This document shows, one piece after another, positions 6,879 to 14,537 of a DNA stretch of 34,510 nt (positions are counted from its first letter, which is position 1; each line of letters starts with the position of its first letter). The notes below the pieces were generated by a model that worked only from the letters and a program-made list of their open reading frames with translations, was not told the origin of the DNA and made no database searches. The translations under genes were made by a program, and so were the position numbers. Source of the DNA: JBDKUD01 sp050943315. GTDB lineage: Bacteria > Bacillota > Syntrophomonadia > Syntrophomonadales > Syntrophomonadaceae. The DNA is taken from the NCBI GenBank assembly GCA_050943315.1, contig JBMNOY010000018.1, positions 1 through 34,510 on the forward strand, given 5' to 3'.

Positions 6879-8162
6879 ATGGAAGATGGTCTCGAGCTCG
6901 AAGCGGCTACGAATACTGGTAGAAGGCTTAAAAATATACCACGATGGGTAAAATGGCTGCTGGTCATTTTACTTGTAATAGTTCTTGGCGGGGGGGCCTT
7001 GGCCTACCAGGCCGGAAATAAACCGGTACCGGTAAAGGTAAGTAAAATCACCAGGCAGGATGTGAACAGTACCGTTTTTGCCAGCGGTCGGCTGGAAGCC
7101 GTAAATGAGCAGGCTTTTTTTACTCCGGTGGATAGTACTTTGATGGAACTTAACGTTAAGGTAGGTGACCGGGTTAAAAAAGGTCAAGTACTGGGGCGTC
7201 TTGATACTGCCGAACTGGCCACCATTTATCAAACTAAGGTCGCTGCTCTTTCTGGAAAGGAAGCTGAACTGGCCAACGCCCAGGCGGTCAATGACCAATT
7301 GGATTTAAAGGTGGCAGAAACCGAATACAGTAAAGCGAAGAACCACTATTCCCGTATGGAAACATTATTCCAGGCCGGAGCAGTAAATATGGAAGAACTG
7401 GAGTCGGCCCGGGTTGATCTGGTGCGGGCAGAGAATGCCTATCAACAGACGGCCGCAAAAGTCAGTAATAATGCTTCTGCCAAACAAATCTCCTCGCTTC
7501 AGGATCAGGTGGAACTGGCCCGGCAGGATATGGTTCAGGCACGGGAAAGGCTGGATATGGCTACTTTTACGGCCCAAATGGATGGGGTAGTAACTTTAGT
7601 AGGGGCCAAAAAGGGTAACCGTGTGCAGGAAGGTTCAGAATTACTGGTAATTGGCGATGATAAACTTCTGGAGGTTACCGCTGAAATCAGCGAAATTGAT
7701 GCCGGCAATTTAAAACTGGGGCAGCCTGTGAGTATAAGCTGTATTGCCCTGCCCGGGAAAACATTTACTGGAGAGATTGCCCGGATTGGCGGGGCGGCAG
7801 TCATTGCGCAGGATAATAACGGACAAACCATCAAGGTTCCCGTAACGGTTAAAATTAAGGGTAATAATACCGGGCTCAGGATTGGTTACTCAGTGGACCT
7901 GACCATTAAGACAGCAGAAAGGAAACAAGTACTGGCAGTACCATTTGATGCGGTTGTTAAACGCAATGGCAGGCAATTTGTGTATGTAGTTAGAAAATCA
8001 GTCATAGAGGAAAGGCAAATCAGGACCAGGCGGGGTAATGAACTGTATGACATTGTATTGTCGGGATTAACACCAGGAGAAGAGGTTGTCATAAACCCGG
8101 CACCGACACTTAAAAACGGACAGAAGGTAATAGTTGCCCGGGGAGAAGGTCGCGATGATTAA
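6879..8162 (+). CDS. Membrane fusion/adaptor protein of a MacAB/YknXYZ-type exporter
   Basis: 427 residues from an ATG eight bases after GGGGG (an upstream TTG at 6864 lies in that ribosome binding site and is less likely). One N-terminal membrane helix (about residues 23-45) anchors it. Then come a lipoyl-like half (ELNVKVGDRVKKGQVLGRLDTAEL), a long coiled coil (about 105-215), the second lipoyl half (MDGVVTLVGAKKGNRVQEG) and beta-barrel and membrane-proximal domains (ISEIDAGNLKLGQPVSISC). This is the RND/MacA adaptor layout. It overlaps the ATPase gene by 8 bp and is followed by the permease, so the three encode one exporter. The substrate is unknown; macrolide, peptide and stress-related roles are known in the family. 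Confidence 0.9.
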   Translation: MEDGLELEAATNTGRRLKNIPRWVKWLLVILLVIVLGGGALAYQAGNKPVPVKVSKITRQDVNSTVFASGRLEAVNEQAFFTPVDSTLMELNVKVGDRVKKGQVLGRLDTAELATIYQTKVAALSGKEAELANAQAVNDQLDLKVAETEYSKAKNHYSRMETLFQAGAVNMEELESARVDLVRAENAYQQTAAKVSNNASAKQISSLQDQVELARQDMVQARERLDMATFTAQMDGVVTLVGAKKGNRVQEGSELLVIGDDKLLEVTAEISEIDAGNLKLGQPVSISCIALPGKTFTGEIARIGGAAVIAQDNNGQTIKVPVTVKIKGNNTGLRIGYSVDLTIKTAERKQVLAVPFDAVVKRNGRQFVYVVRKSVIEERQIRTRRGNELYDIVLSGLTPGEEVVINPAPTLKNGQKVIVARGEGRDD

Positions 8163-8880
8163 AGTAACTAATCTTAAGAAAACCTACTATACGGGTACCA
8201 TTGCGGTTTATGCCTTGCGGGAAGTATCTTTTCAAGTGCAAAAGGGAGAGTTTGTCGCTATTATGGGGGCCTCTGGGTCAGGTAAATCAACCCTTATGAA
8301 TCTTTTGGGTTTATTGGATGTACCGACAGGTGGTTCTTACATACTTGATGGTGTAAAAGTCTCGGCCCTAAACGAAAAGAACCTGGCCCGTACCAGAAAT
8401 CAGAAGATCGGTTTTGTTTTCCAGGCTTTTAATCTGCTTCCACGCCTTACCGCACTGCAAAATGTAGAATTGCCCATGCTCTATGCTGGGGTTAAGCCTG
8501 CAGAACGAAGGAAAAAGGCCCTGTTGGCTCTAAAACAACTGGGATTGGAAAACCGTACCCACCATTATCCCAATGAACTATCCGGCGGCCAGAATCAGAG
8601 AGTGGCTATTGCCCGGGCCCTAGTCAATGAACCGGCTATAATATTGGCAGATGAACCTACTGGAGCCCTGGATACCCATACCAGTATCGAAATAATGGAT
8701 ATATTTCAAGAGCTTAACCGCGCCGGAGCCACTATAGTAGTAGTCACCCACGAAGAAGACATCGCCCGGCATGCGGGACGCATTATTCGTTTAAGTGATG
8801 GTCAGCTGATATCCGATGAGATAGTCACACAGCCGCTGAATGCCGGTTATAGGCTGGCATCAGCAGAAAATGAGGCTTAA
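8155..8880 (+). CDS. ABC transporter ATPase, MacB/LolD type
   Basis: 241 residues. Walker A GASGSGKST, Q-loop VFQAFNLLP, signature LSGGQNQRVAIARAL and Walker B IILADEPTGALD are all intact, so it should hydrolyse ATP. The sequence type is that of MacB/LolD/YknY ATPases, which drive type VII (mechanotransmission) exporters. The ATG at 8155 overlaps the end of the adaptor gene by 8 bp and is preceded by GGGGAGAAGG; the TTG at 8134 has no comparable ribosome binding site. The signature has Asn where most family members have a second Gln (LSGGQNQ), a mild change. Confidence 0.93.
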   Translation: MIKVTNLKKTYYTGTIAVYALREVSFQVQKGEFVAIMGASGSGKSTLMNLLGLLDVPTGGSYILDGVKVSALNEKNLARTRNQKIGFVFQAFNLLPRLTALQNVELPMLYAGVKPAERRKKALLALKQLGLENRTHHYPNELSGGQNQRVAIARALVNEPAIILADEPTGALDTHTSIEIMDIFQELNRAGATIVVVTHEEDIARHAGRIIRLSDGQLISDEIVTQPLNAGYRLASAENEA

Positions 8881-8885
8881 TAAAC

Positions 8886-10073
8886 ATGAATCTATTAGAA
8901 CTCTTTACAGTTGCATTAGCCAGTATCAGAAGTAATAAATTACGCTCCTTTCTAACCACCCTGGGTATTGTTATTGGTATCGCCGCAGTAATATCGGTAG
9001 TTGCCATCGGCCAGGGGGGCAGGGCTATGCTTATAGAGGAAATGGAGAAGTTTGGGACCAACCTTTTCGTAGTGTATGTTAATTACCGGGAAGACAGCAC
9101 TGCCGAGCTCCCGGATTTACAGGTCGATGATGTTACGGTGATTAAAAAAATGGTACCGGAAGTAAAATACATGGCCCCGGTTTCTTACAGCCAGCTCAGG
9201 CTGCGGGGAACTGTTGGTGTCAAAACCTTGCAGGTATTGGGAACTAATGCTGATTATGAACAGGTGCGCAAATTAAACATGGTCCAGGGCCGTTTTATCA
9301 CTCCAGAAGACGAAGCAGTCAGCCGGGCGGTAATCGTGATTCAGGAAGATACCGCTAAAGAATTGTTTGGCAATGAAAACCCGTTAGGACAACGGGTAGT
9401 TGTAAACAATAATACCGCTCTGGTAATAGGTTTGGTAAAAACAGATACATCAGCGCTGGGCTTTGATTCTCAGCAAATCGCTTACCTGCCGTTATCCTTC
9501 CTGCGCACGGTTACCGGTTGGAACCAGATTCACCAGATATATGGCAGTGCTGGTAGCAAAGAAGAAGTAGCCCTGGCCATGGAACGCAGCAAGAGTATTC
9601 TTGAGAGGCGGCATAATGCACCAGACGGCCACTATGTATGTTCCAGCATGGAGGAGGAAATGCAAGCGGCTAACAAAATAACCGGTATTATCAGTCTGGT
9701 TATAAGCTTTATTGCCGGAATCTCACTGCTGGTGGGGGGCATTGGGGTAATGAATATAATGCTGGTATCAGTTACCGAGCGCACCCGGGAAATAGGGATC
9801 CGTATGGCTCTGGGAGCACAGCGCCGTGATATTATGGTCCAGTTCCTGTTTGAATCCATAGTCTTGTGTTTGATGGGGGGGCTTATTGGTACCATTCTGG
9901 GTTATGGCGGGGCTTTTCTGGTAGCCAAAATTGCCAACTGGCCGCCATTGGTTTCCTGGTGGACAATACTTATTGCATTTCTTTTCTCCACCACAGTGGG
10001 CTTATTCTTTGGCCTTTATCCTGCCAATCAAGCTGCCCGCTTAAATCCCATTGAGGCTTTAAGAAGGGAGTAA
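8886..10073 (+). CDS. ABC transporter permease, MacB/FtsX type
   Basis: 395 residues with the MacB layout. A first membrane helix (about 18-40, FLTTLGIVIGIAAVISVVAIG) is followed by a large outer domain (about 45-265, MacB_PCD) and three C-terminal helices with the FtsX signature GGIGVMNIMLVSVTERTREI, which continues IRMALGAQ. The ending ANQAARLNPIEALRRE is the usual family C-terminus. It starts 5 bp after the ATPase stop and completes the exporter. In Gram-positives such permeases work without an outer membrane channel. No T-run terminator is visible directly after the gene. Confidence 0.93.
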   Translation: MNLLELFTVALASIRSNKLRSFLTTLGIVIGIAAVISVVAIGQGGRAMLIEEMEKFGTNLFVVYVNYREDSTAELPDLQVDDVTVIKKMVPEVKYMAPVSYSQLRLRGTVGVKTLQVLGTNADYEQVRKLNMVQGRFITPEDEAVSRAVIVIQEDTAKELFGNENPLGQRVVVNNNTALVIGLVKTDTSALGFDSQQIAYLPLSFLRTVTGWNQIHQIYGSAGSKEEVALAMERSKSILERRHNAPDGHYVCSSMEEEMQAANKITGIISLVISFIAGISLLVGGIGVMNIMLVSVTERTREIGIRMALGAQRRDIMVQFLFESIVLCLMGGLIGTILGYGGAFLVAKIANWPPLVSWWTILIAFLFSTTVGLFFGLYPANQAARLNPIEALRRE

Positions 10074-10094
10074 GATCCGGGGGCTTGATTTATC

Positions 10095-10173
10095 ATTATG
10101 GTTAAGCTATCATAAACCTATAATTAAGTAAAGGATGAATGTATGTCCGGGGTTGTTCATAATTAACCATAAT
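10095..10173. repeat. 11-bp inverted repeat in the macB-mutS intergenic space
   Basis: ATTATGGTTAA (10095-10105) is exactly mirrored by TTAACCATAAT (10163-10173), 57 nt apart. No T-run follows. It may mark a regulatory region or a long hairpin; no gene is seen between 10074 and 10413. Confidence 0.35.
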
Positions 10174-10260
10174 TTGATATGGTAACCTTAATTCGTAATT
10201 CAGGTGTGCTGCTTGGTGGCAGTTGCTTTGTTATGGGCGGATTAAGGGGTATGAACACTG

Positions 10261-10325
10261 ACGGCATATAAAACTAAATTGTACATGACTAATGCCGTGC
10301 TTATGCACGGTATTATTATTCTTTT
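10261..10325 (+). terminator. Terminator with a competing upstream stem in the mutS2-like leader
   Basis: ATGCCGTGC (10292-10300) pairs with GCACGGTAT (10305-10313) around a TTAT loop and is followed by a T-rich stretch ending CTTTTCC. Its 5' arm (ATGCCGT) can instead pair with ACGGCAT at 10261-10267. Mutually exclusive stems of this kind are the hallmark of attenuators and riboswitches. No known ligand class was recognised. Confidence 0.5.
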
Positions 10326-10350
10326 CCGGTAATAACAATCGGTTGGCTTT

Positions 10351-10393
10351 AGGGCTGTGGAGCGCGTCGGTGTTCTTGCACAGCCCTATTTTT
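10351..10393 (+). terminator. Second terminator-like hairpin directly before the mutS2-like ribosome binding site
   Basis: AGGGCTGTG (10351-10359) pairs with CACAGCCCT (10379-10387) around a 19-nt loop, followed by ATTTTTATG. The ribosome binding site AAAAGGAG begins at 10398, so full read-through depends on this stem. An in-frame ATG-less extension of the gene through this hairpin was discarded as a start. Confidence 0.6.
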
Positions 10394-10413
10394 ATGTAAA
10401 AGGAGCGAAATCA

Positions 10414-12366
10414 ATGAATAAGCAAACAATTGATGTGCTGGAATTTGACAAGATAATTGAGGAGATTAAGAGCTATGCACTAACAGGTAAAGCCCGGAAG
10501 AAGTTGGATGAGCTCAGACCTATAAATAATATTGATCAAATAACCGCCTGGATGGCTGAAACTACTGAGGCGGTGGCTATACTTGAAGTTAATTCCAGTG
10601 TTCCGCTTATTTCCATGGAAGGATTGGAGGCTTTAATAACCAAAGCCGACAAGGAAATTACCTTTACTCCACAGGAGCTGGCTTCATGTCAGAACTTGCT
10701 GGAAGCAGTTAAAAGAATGCGAAAATACATGGGCAGCATGCAGACTATAGCCCCTGGAGTGGCCTCCTATGCCCGGTCCATGTTTGAATTGTCTGATTTG
10801 CGGGAGGAGATTGCGCATTGCATTGTCAACGGGCAGGTTGACGACCGGGCCAGCCACGAATTATCGCGCATCCGTAAGCGCACCATGATAGTGGAGGATC
10901 GTATCAAACAAAAACTAAATGATATCATGCGTTCCAGCAATTATGCAAGCATGCTGCAGGATTCTCTGATTAGTGTCCGCAATGGCCATTATGTGGTACC
11001 GGTACGGCGCCAGTACGTTAAAAGTTTTCCCGGGCGGGTCTTGGATATGTCTTCCACCGGGGCCACGGTTTTCGTTGAGCCGGCGGCCATTGGCCAGCTT
11101 CAGGAAGAGTTGAATCTTCTCCAAATGGAAGATACTAATGAGGTTTATCGGATATTAGGCTATCTCACTGCTATGGTAGCAGAACATTACCGGGAACTGT
11201 CAATAAATATTGAGGCTATGGCCCACTACGACTATATATTCGCCAAGGCCAAGTACAGTCGCAGTATGAATATGAAAGCAGTGAGTTTAAACACTTCAAA
11301 TCGTATCGTCATTAATCAGGGGCGCCACCCCTTGCTGGGGCAGGCCGCGGTTCCGCTTGATTTTCGCTTAGGTGAAGACTACCGGGCCTTAATAATTACC
11401 GGACCTAACACCGGAGGAAAAACGGTAGCCTTAAAAACCATTGGATTACTTACCATGATGGTACAGTGCGGTCTGCATGTGCCGGTTGGCGAAGGCAGTC
11501 AATTCGCGGTGTTTGTCGATATTCTGGCTGATATCGGGGACGGGCAGAGTATCGAGCAGTCCCTGAGTACTTTCTCAGCGCATGTAAAGAACATTCTGAC
11601 CATTGTCCAATGCTGTGATCCCCAGACCCTGGTAATCATGGATGAACTGGGGGCGGGTACTGACCCTGCCGAAGGACGCGGTTTTGCTATTGCGGTTCTG
11701 GAGGAGGTATTTACTAGAGGAGCCAGTATAGTAGCAACTACCCATTTTGGAGAAATTAAGGAATATGCGTTAAGAACCCCGGGTTTTGAAAACGGCTGTA
11801 TGGCTTTTGATATTCAAACTTTAAGACCTCTGTATAAACTTTACATTGGTGATTGGGGAGAAAGTAATGCCTTACTCATTGCCCTGAAACTGGGGATGGA
11901 CCAGCGTATCATTGAAAGGGCCCATGAAATTACTTATGGGGAAAAACGCCGTTATGATATTGAACCTGACCACCAAACCGACAGTCTAGTAAACCAGGAG
12001 GAGCTTAATACCCATAAAGAGGCTTTGCGATTAACTGAAGAACAGTGCCGGGAAAAGGAAAAACGTGAAAGGGCAAAACAATATGCCAAGAAAAATCTAA
12101 AAAAAGGAGACCGGGTATATATCAGCACTATGCAATGCACCGGAATCGTTTTTGAAGAAGAAAATAGCCGTGGTAATCTGGTAGTAATGGTTAGGGATAA
12201 AAAATATATTATAAACCATACCCGTCTTACCCTGGCTATAGATAGAGAAGATCTGTATCCGGAAAACTATGATATGGATATCCTTTTTGAAACCAAAGAA
12301 AACCGTAAAAAACGAAAAATAATGACCAAAAGACATGTTGAGGGGCTGACCATTGAGACTGAATAA
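10414..12366 (+). CDS. MutS2-like DNA-binding ATPase without Smr domain
   Basis: 650 residues from an ATG after AAAAGGAG. The N-terminal part matches the MutS2 core and clamp (FDKIIEEIKSYALTGKARKKL; SVRNGHYVVPVRRQYVKSF). Then comes the MutS ATPase: Walker A GPNTGGKT (residues 330-337), STFSAHVKNI, Walker B LVIMDELGAGTDPAEG and ATTHFGEIKEYA. Bacillus-type MutS2 is about 785 residues and ends in a Smr nuclease domain; here the protein stops after a KOW/SH3-like region (about 560-620) with no Smr. The usual GRSN motif is GESN. It therefore belongs to the short MutS2-like group, which may act on branched DNA or collided ribosomes without Smr cleavage (inference). The upstream leader holds two terminator-like hairpins. 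Confidence 0.88.
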   Translation: MNKQTIDVLEFDKIIEEIKSYALTGKARKKLDELRPINNIDQITAWMAETTEAVAILEVNSSVPLISMEGLEALITKADKEITFTPQELASCQNLLEAVKRMRKYMGSMQTIAPGVASYARSMFELSDLREEIAHCIVNGQVDDRASHELSRIRKRTMIVEDRIKQKLNDIMRSSNYASMLQDSLISVRNGHYVVPVRRQYVKSFPGRVLDMSSTGATVFVEPAAIGQLQEELNLLQMEDTNEVYRILGYLTAMVAEHYRELSINIEAMAHYDYIFAKAKYSRSMNMKAVSLNTSNRIVINQGRHPLLGQAAVPLDFRLGEDYRALIITGPNTGGKTVALKTIGLLTMMVQCGLHVPVGEGSQFAVFVDILADIGDGQSIEQSLSTFSAHVKNILTIVQCCDPQTLVIMDELGAGTDPAEGRGFAIAVLEEVFTRGASIVATTHFGEIKEYALRTPGFENGCMAFDIQTLRPLYKLYIGDWGESNALLIALKLGMDQRIIERAHEITYGEKRRYDIEPDHQTDSLVNQEELNTHKEALRLTEEQCREKEKRERAKQYAKKNLKKGDRVYISTMQCTGIVFEEENSRGNLVVMVRDKKYIINHTRLTLAIDREDLYPENYDMDILFETKENRKKRKIMTKRHVEGLTIETE

Positions 12367-12456
12367 CAGGTGGCTTTCCCCAATTGGAGTTCTATAGACG
12401 GATAGGATAAAATTAACATAAATATCCGAGCTGTTCCTAAAGGAGAGATAAATGCA

Positions 12457-13617
12457 GTGAAAGAAAACGGCGGGCCGGCAAGGGCTCGAGTAGCGGTTGT
12501 CAAATGTGATAATTATAATGCGAAAGAAGTAAAGCAAGCGGTAGAAAGAGGTATTGAACTAATCGGGGGATGCACAAACCTGGTCCAACCGGGAGAAAAA
12601 ATTCTCCTTAAGCCTAACCTGCTGGCACCAGATACCCCGGAAAAATGTGTAACCACTCATCCGTCCGTGTTCAGAGCGGTAGCAGAAATCTTTCAGGCGG
12701 CAGGAGCTGTATTATCATATGGCGATTCCCCGGCTATCAGCAGTCCGGAACGCACGGCCAAGAAGGCCGGCATCATGGCAGTGGCTGAGGAGCTTGGAAT
12801 TAAAATGGCCGACTTCAGCCACGGTGAGGAGGTGGCCTTTGCCGAAGGGATACAAAATAAGAAATTTACCATTGCCCGGGGTGTTTTAGCCAATGACGGT
12901 ATAATAAGCCTTCCCAAGCTAAAAACACATGGCCTGACCAGGTTGACCGGAGCTATTAAAAATCAATTTGGCTGCATACCCGGGGTTCTGAAAGGGGAGT
13001 TCCATGTAAAACTGCCTGAGCTTGATGATTTCGCCCGGATGCTGGTTGATTTGAACCGTTTGCTGCGCCCGCGGTTATATATCATGGACGGAATCATGGC
13101 TATGGAGGGAAACGGACCTCGCAGCGGGCAGCCGCGAAAAATGGGAGTGTTAATTATTTCCACGGACCCGGTGGCTCTGGATGCGACTGTCTGCCGTTTA
13201 GTGAATCTGCCTCCCCAGGACATCGCTACCTTAAGGTTAGGCCAGGAAATGGGCCTGGGCACCTGTAATCCGGCTGCTATTGATCTGGTGGGCGACCCTC
13301 TTACAGATTTAGTAAAAGATGACTTTGTTGCCAGCCGCAGGTCAAGAGCTATGAACATGAAGAGCACCTGGGCCCGTAACCGAATTGTATCCCGTCCGCA
13401 GATAAATGAAAATAAGTGTGTCAAATGCGGAATCTGCATACAGATGTGTCCGGTAAAACCGGCAGTAGTCAACTGGCGCAAAGGCGATAAAACCAAACCG
13501 CCCGTATATGATTATAACCGTTGTATCCGCTGCTACTGTTGCCAGGAACTATGCCCGGAAGGTGCTATCAGCCTTCACACACCCCTGCTGGGCCGTGTAT
13601 TGTCACTTAGATCTTGA
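12457..13617 (+). CDS. DUF362 protein with two [4Fe-4S] ferredoxin sites
   Basis: 386 residues. The DUF362 domain fills about residues 10-270 (LIGGCTNLVQPGEKILLKPN; GDSPAISSPERTAKKAG; LKTHGLTRLTGAIKNQFGC). The C-terminus holds two clusters: C321-x2-C324-x2-C327-x3-C331P and C356-x2-C359-x2-C362-x3-C366P. Such fusions are common in anaerobes and probably bind two [4Fe-4S] clusters; the reaction is not known. The GTG start follows AAAGGAGAGA; an ATG at 12452 meets a stop at once. It follows the mutS2-like gene by about 90 bp with no clear terminator between. A 10-bp hairpin lies after it. Confidence 0.9.
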   Translation: MKENGGPARARVAVVKCDNYNAKEVKQAVERGIELIGGCTNLVQPGEKILLKPNLLAPDTPEKCVTTHPSVFRAVAEIFQAAGAVLSYGDSPAISSPERTAKKAGIMAVAEELGIKMADFSHGEEVAFAEGIQNKKFTIARGVLANDGIISLPKLKTHGLTRLTGAIKNQFGCIPGVLKGEFHVKLPELDDFARMLVDLNRLLRPRLYIMDGIMAMEGNGPRSGQPRKMGVLIISTDPVALDATVCRLVNLPPQDIATLRLGQEMGLGTCNPAAIDLVGDPLTDLVKDDFVASRRSRAMNMKSTWARNRIVSRPQINENKCVKCGICIQMCPVKPAVVNWRKGDKTKPPVYDYNRCIRCYCCQELCPEGAISLHTPLLGRVLSLRS

Positions 13618-13641
13618 TGTGGATCATAATCAATGCGAGCA

Positions 13642-13674
13642 GACGGCAGGAGGTTTAATAACCGTCCTGCCGTC
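13642..13674. terminator. Strong hairpin between convergent genes
   Basis: GACGGCAGGA (13642-13651) pairs perfectly with TCCTGCCGTC (13665-13674); the loop can extend the stem with GGTT/AACC. There is no T-run on either strand, so it may stabilise the 3' ends of the DUF362 and MerR transcripts more than terminate them. Confidence 0.5.
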
Positions 13675-13687
13675 ATGCAGAGATTTA

Positions 13688-14449
13688 TTATTTCAGTCCC
13701 GTATAGATGAGGATCGCATCCCTTAAAAACTCGGCTGTTCCGGGATGCTCTTTATCATAGTAAGCGGTAAACCTTTCGTCCTCTACATACATCTGCGCAA
13801 TACCGGCATGGGCTTCTTTGGTGTAATCGTTCCAATAAAAGCTTAACCATTGGCGGTGTAAATCTGCTGCTTTTTGCGCTAACTCACCGGCAGGGTCGCC
13901 GGTTAGAAAAGCTGCCTGCAGCGTTTCCATTACCTCATCACCGAGTCTGGAAATGTACGCATAATCTTCCGGGGTCATGTTCTTTACTCTTTCATTGGAC
14001 CTGTTAACGGTGCTATCCCCGTATTTTTCGCGTATTTCTTTACCATATTTCTTTTCATTATCATCGATTAACTTTTGCTTAAAACCCTCAAATTTCTCTT
14101 TATTGCTCATGACTATCCTCCCTTCCGCTGCCGCAATGGTTTTATCAACATTGGAAATTAATAAATCCAATTGCTCACTTTTTACCAGAAGTTTTTCACG
14201 ATGTTCCTGAAGTGCTTTAATTGCATCAAAAGAAGATGCGGTTACTATTTCTTTAATTTTTTCCAGATTCACCCCAAGCTCTCTATAGAAAAGTATCTGC
14301 TGCAGCCTGTCAATTTCTTTTTGACCATATATTCGATATCCGGATGTGTTGATTCTTGCCGGTTTTAAAAGCCCTATTTCATCATAATATCTTAGAGTTC
14401 TGGTGCTGATACCTGCCATTTGACTCAATTTCTGCACTGTAAATTCCAT
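13688..14449 (-). CDS. MerR-family regulator with TipAS ligand-binding domain
   Basis: 253 residues. The N-terminal MerR helix-turn-helix (MEFTVQKLSQMAGISTRTLR, then YYDEIGLLKPAR) is followed by a dimerising coiled coil (about 75-115) and a TipAS domain (about 125-250; KKYGKEIREKYGD ... LHRQWLSFYW). TipA/Mta-type activators bind hydrophobic drugs or thiopeptides and switch on efflux genes and themselves. The start at 14449 has an AGGAGGTGA ribosome binding site; the longer frame to 14476 runs through the promoter. An ABC-F antibiotic protection gene lies next door on the same strand upstream, and the MacAB-like exporter is 4 kb away. Its own promoter has a 19-bp spacer. Confidence 0.92.
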   Translation of the reverse strand: MEFTVQKLSQMAGISTRTLRYYDEIGLLKPARINTSGYRIYGQKEIDRLQQILFYRELGVNLEKIKEIVTASSFDAIKALQEHREKLLVKSEQLDLLISNVDKTIAAAEGRIVMSNKEKFEGFKQKLIDDNEKKYGKEIREKYGDSTVNRSNERVKNMTPEDYAYISRLGDEVMETLQAAFLTGDPAGELAQKAADLHRQWLSFYWNDYTKEAHAGIAQMYVEDERFTAYYDKEHPGTAEFLRDAILIYTGLK

Positions 14450-14471
14450 CTGTTCACCTCCTGATATAACC

Positions 14472-14502
14472 AGCATACACCTTTACGCAGCGTCAATGTC
14501 AA
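14472..14502 (-). promoter_or_regulatory. MerR-type promoter with 19-bp spacer, likely autoregulated
   Basis: On the minus strand TTGACA (14502-14497) and TATGCT (14477-14472) are 19 bp apart. That over-long spacer is the hallmark of promoters untwisted by MerR-family activators. The spacer holds a TTGACGCTGCGTAAAGG element like Mta/TipA operators. The start site would lie about 15 nt before the gene. Confidence 0.75.
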
Positions 14503-14537
14503 ACCTCAAAAAGTAATATCCCACACCTTTGCTCCTG

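Noticed and set aside
10190..10400. Known riboswitch or T-box in the mutS2-like leader
   Set aside because: No T-box AGGGTGGNACCGCG core or recognised riboswitch motif was found, so only the hairpins are reported.
10351..10413. N-terminal extension of the MutS2-like protein
   Set aside because: It lies in a terminator-like hairpin; the ATG at 10414 follows AAAAGGAG and matches the family start.
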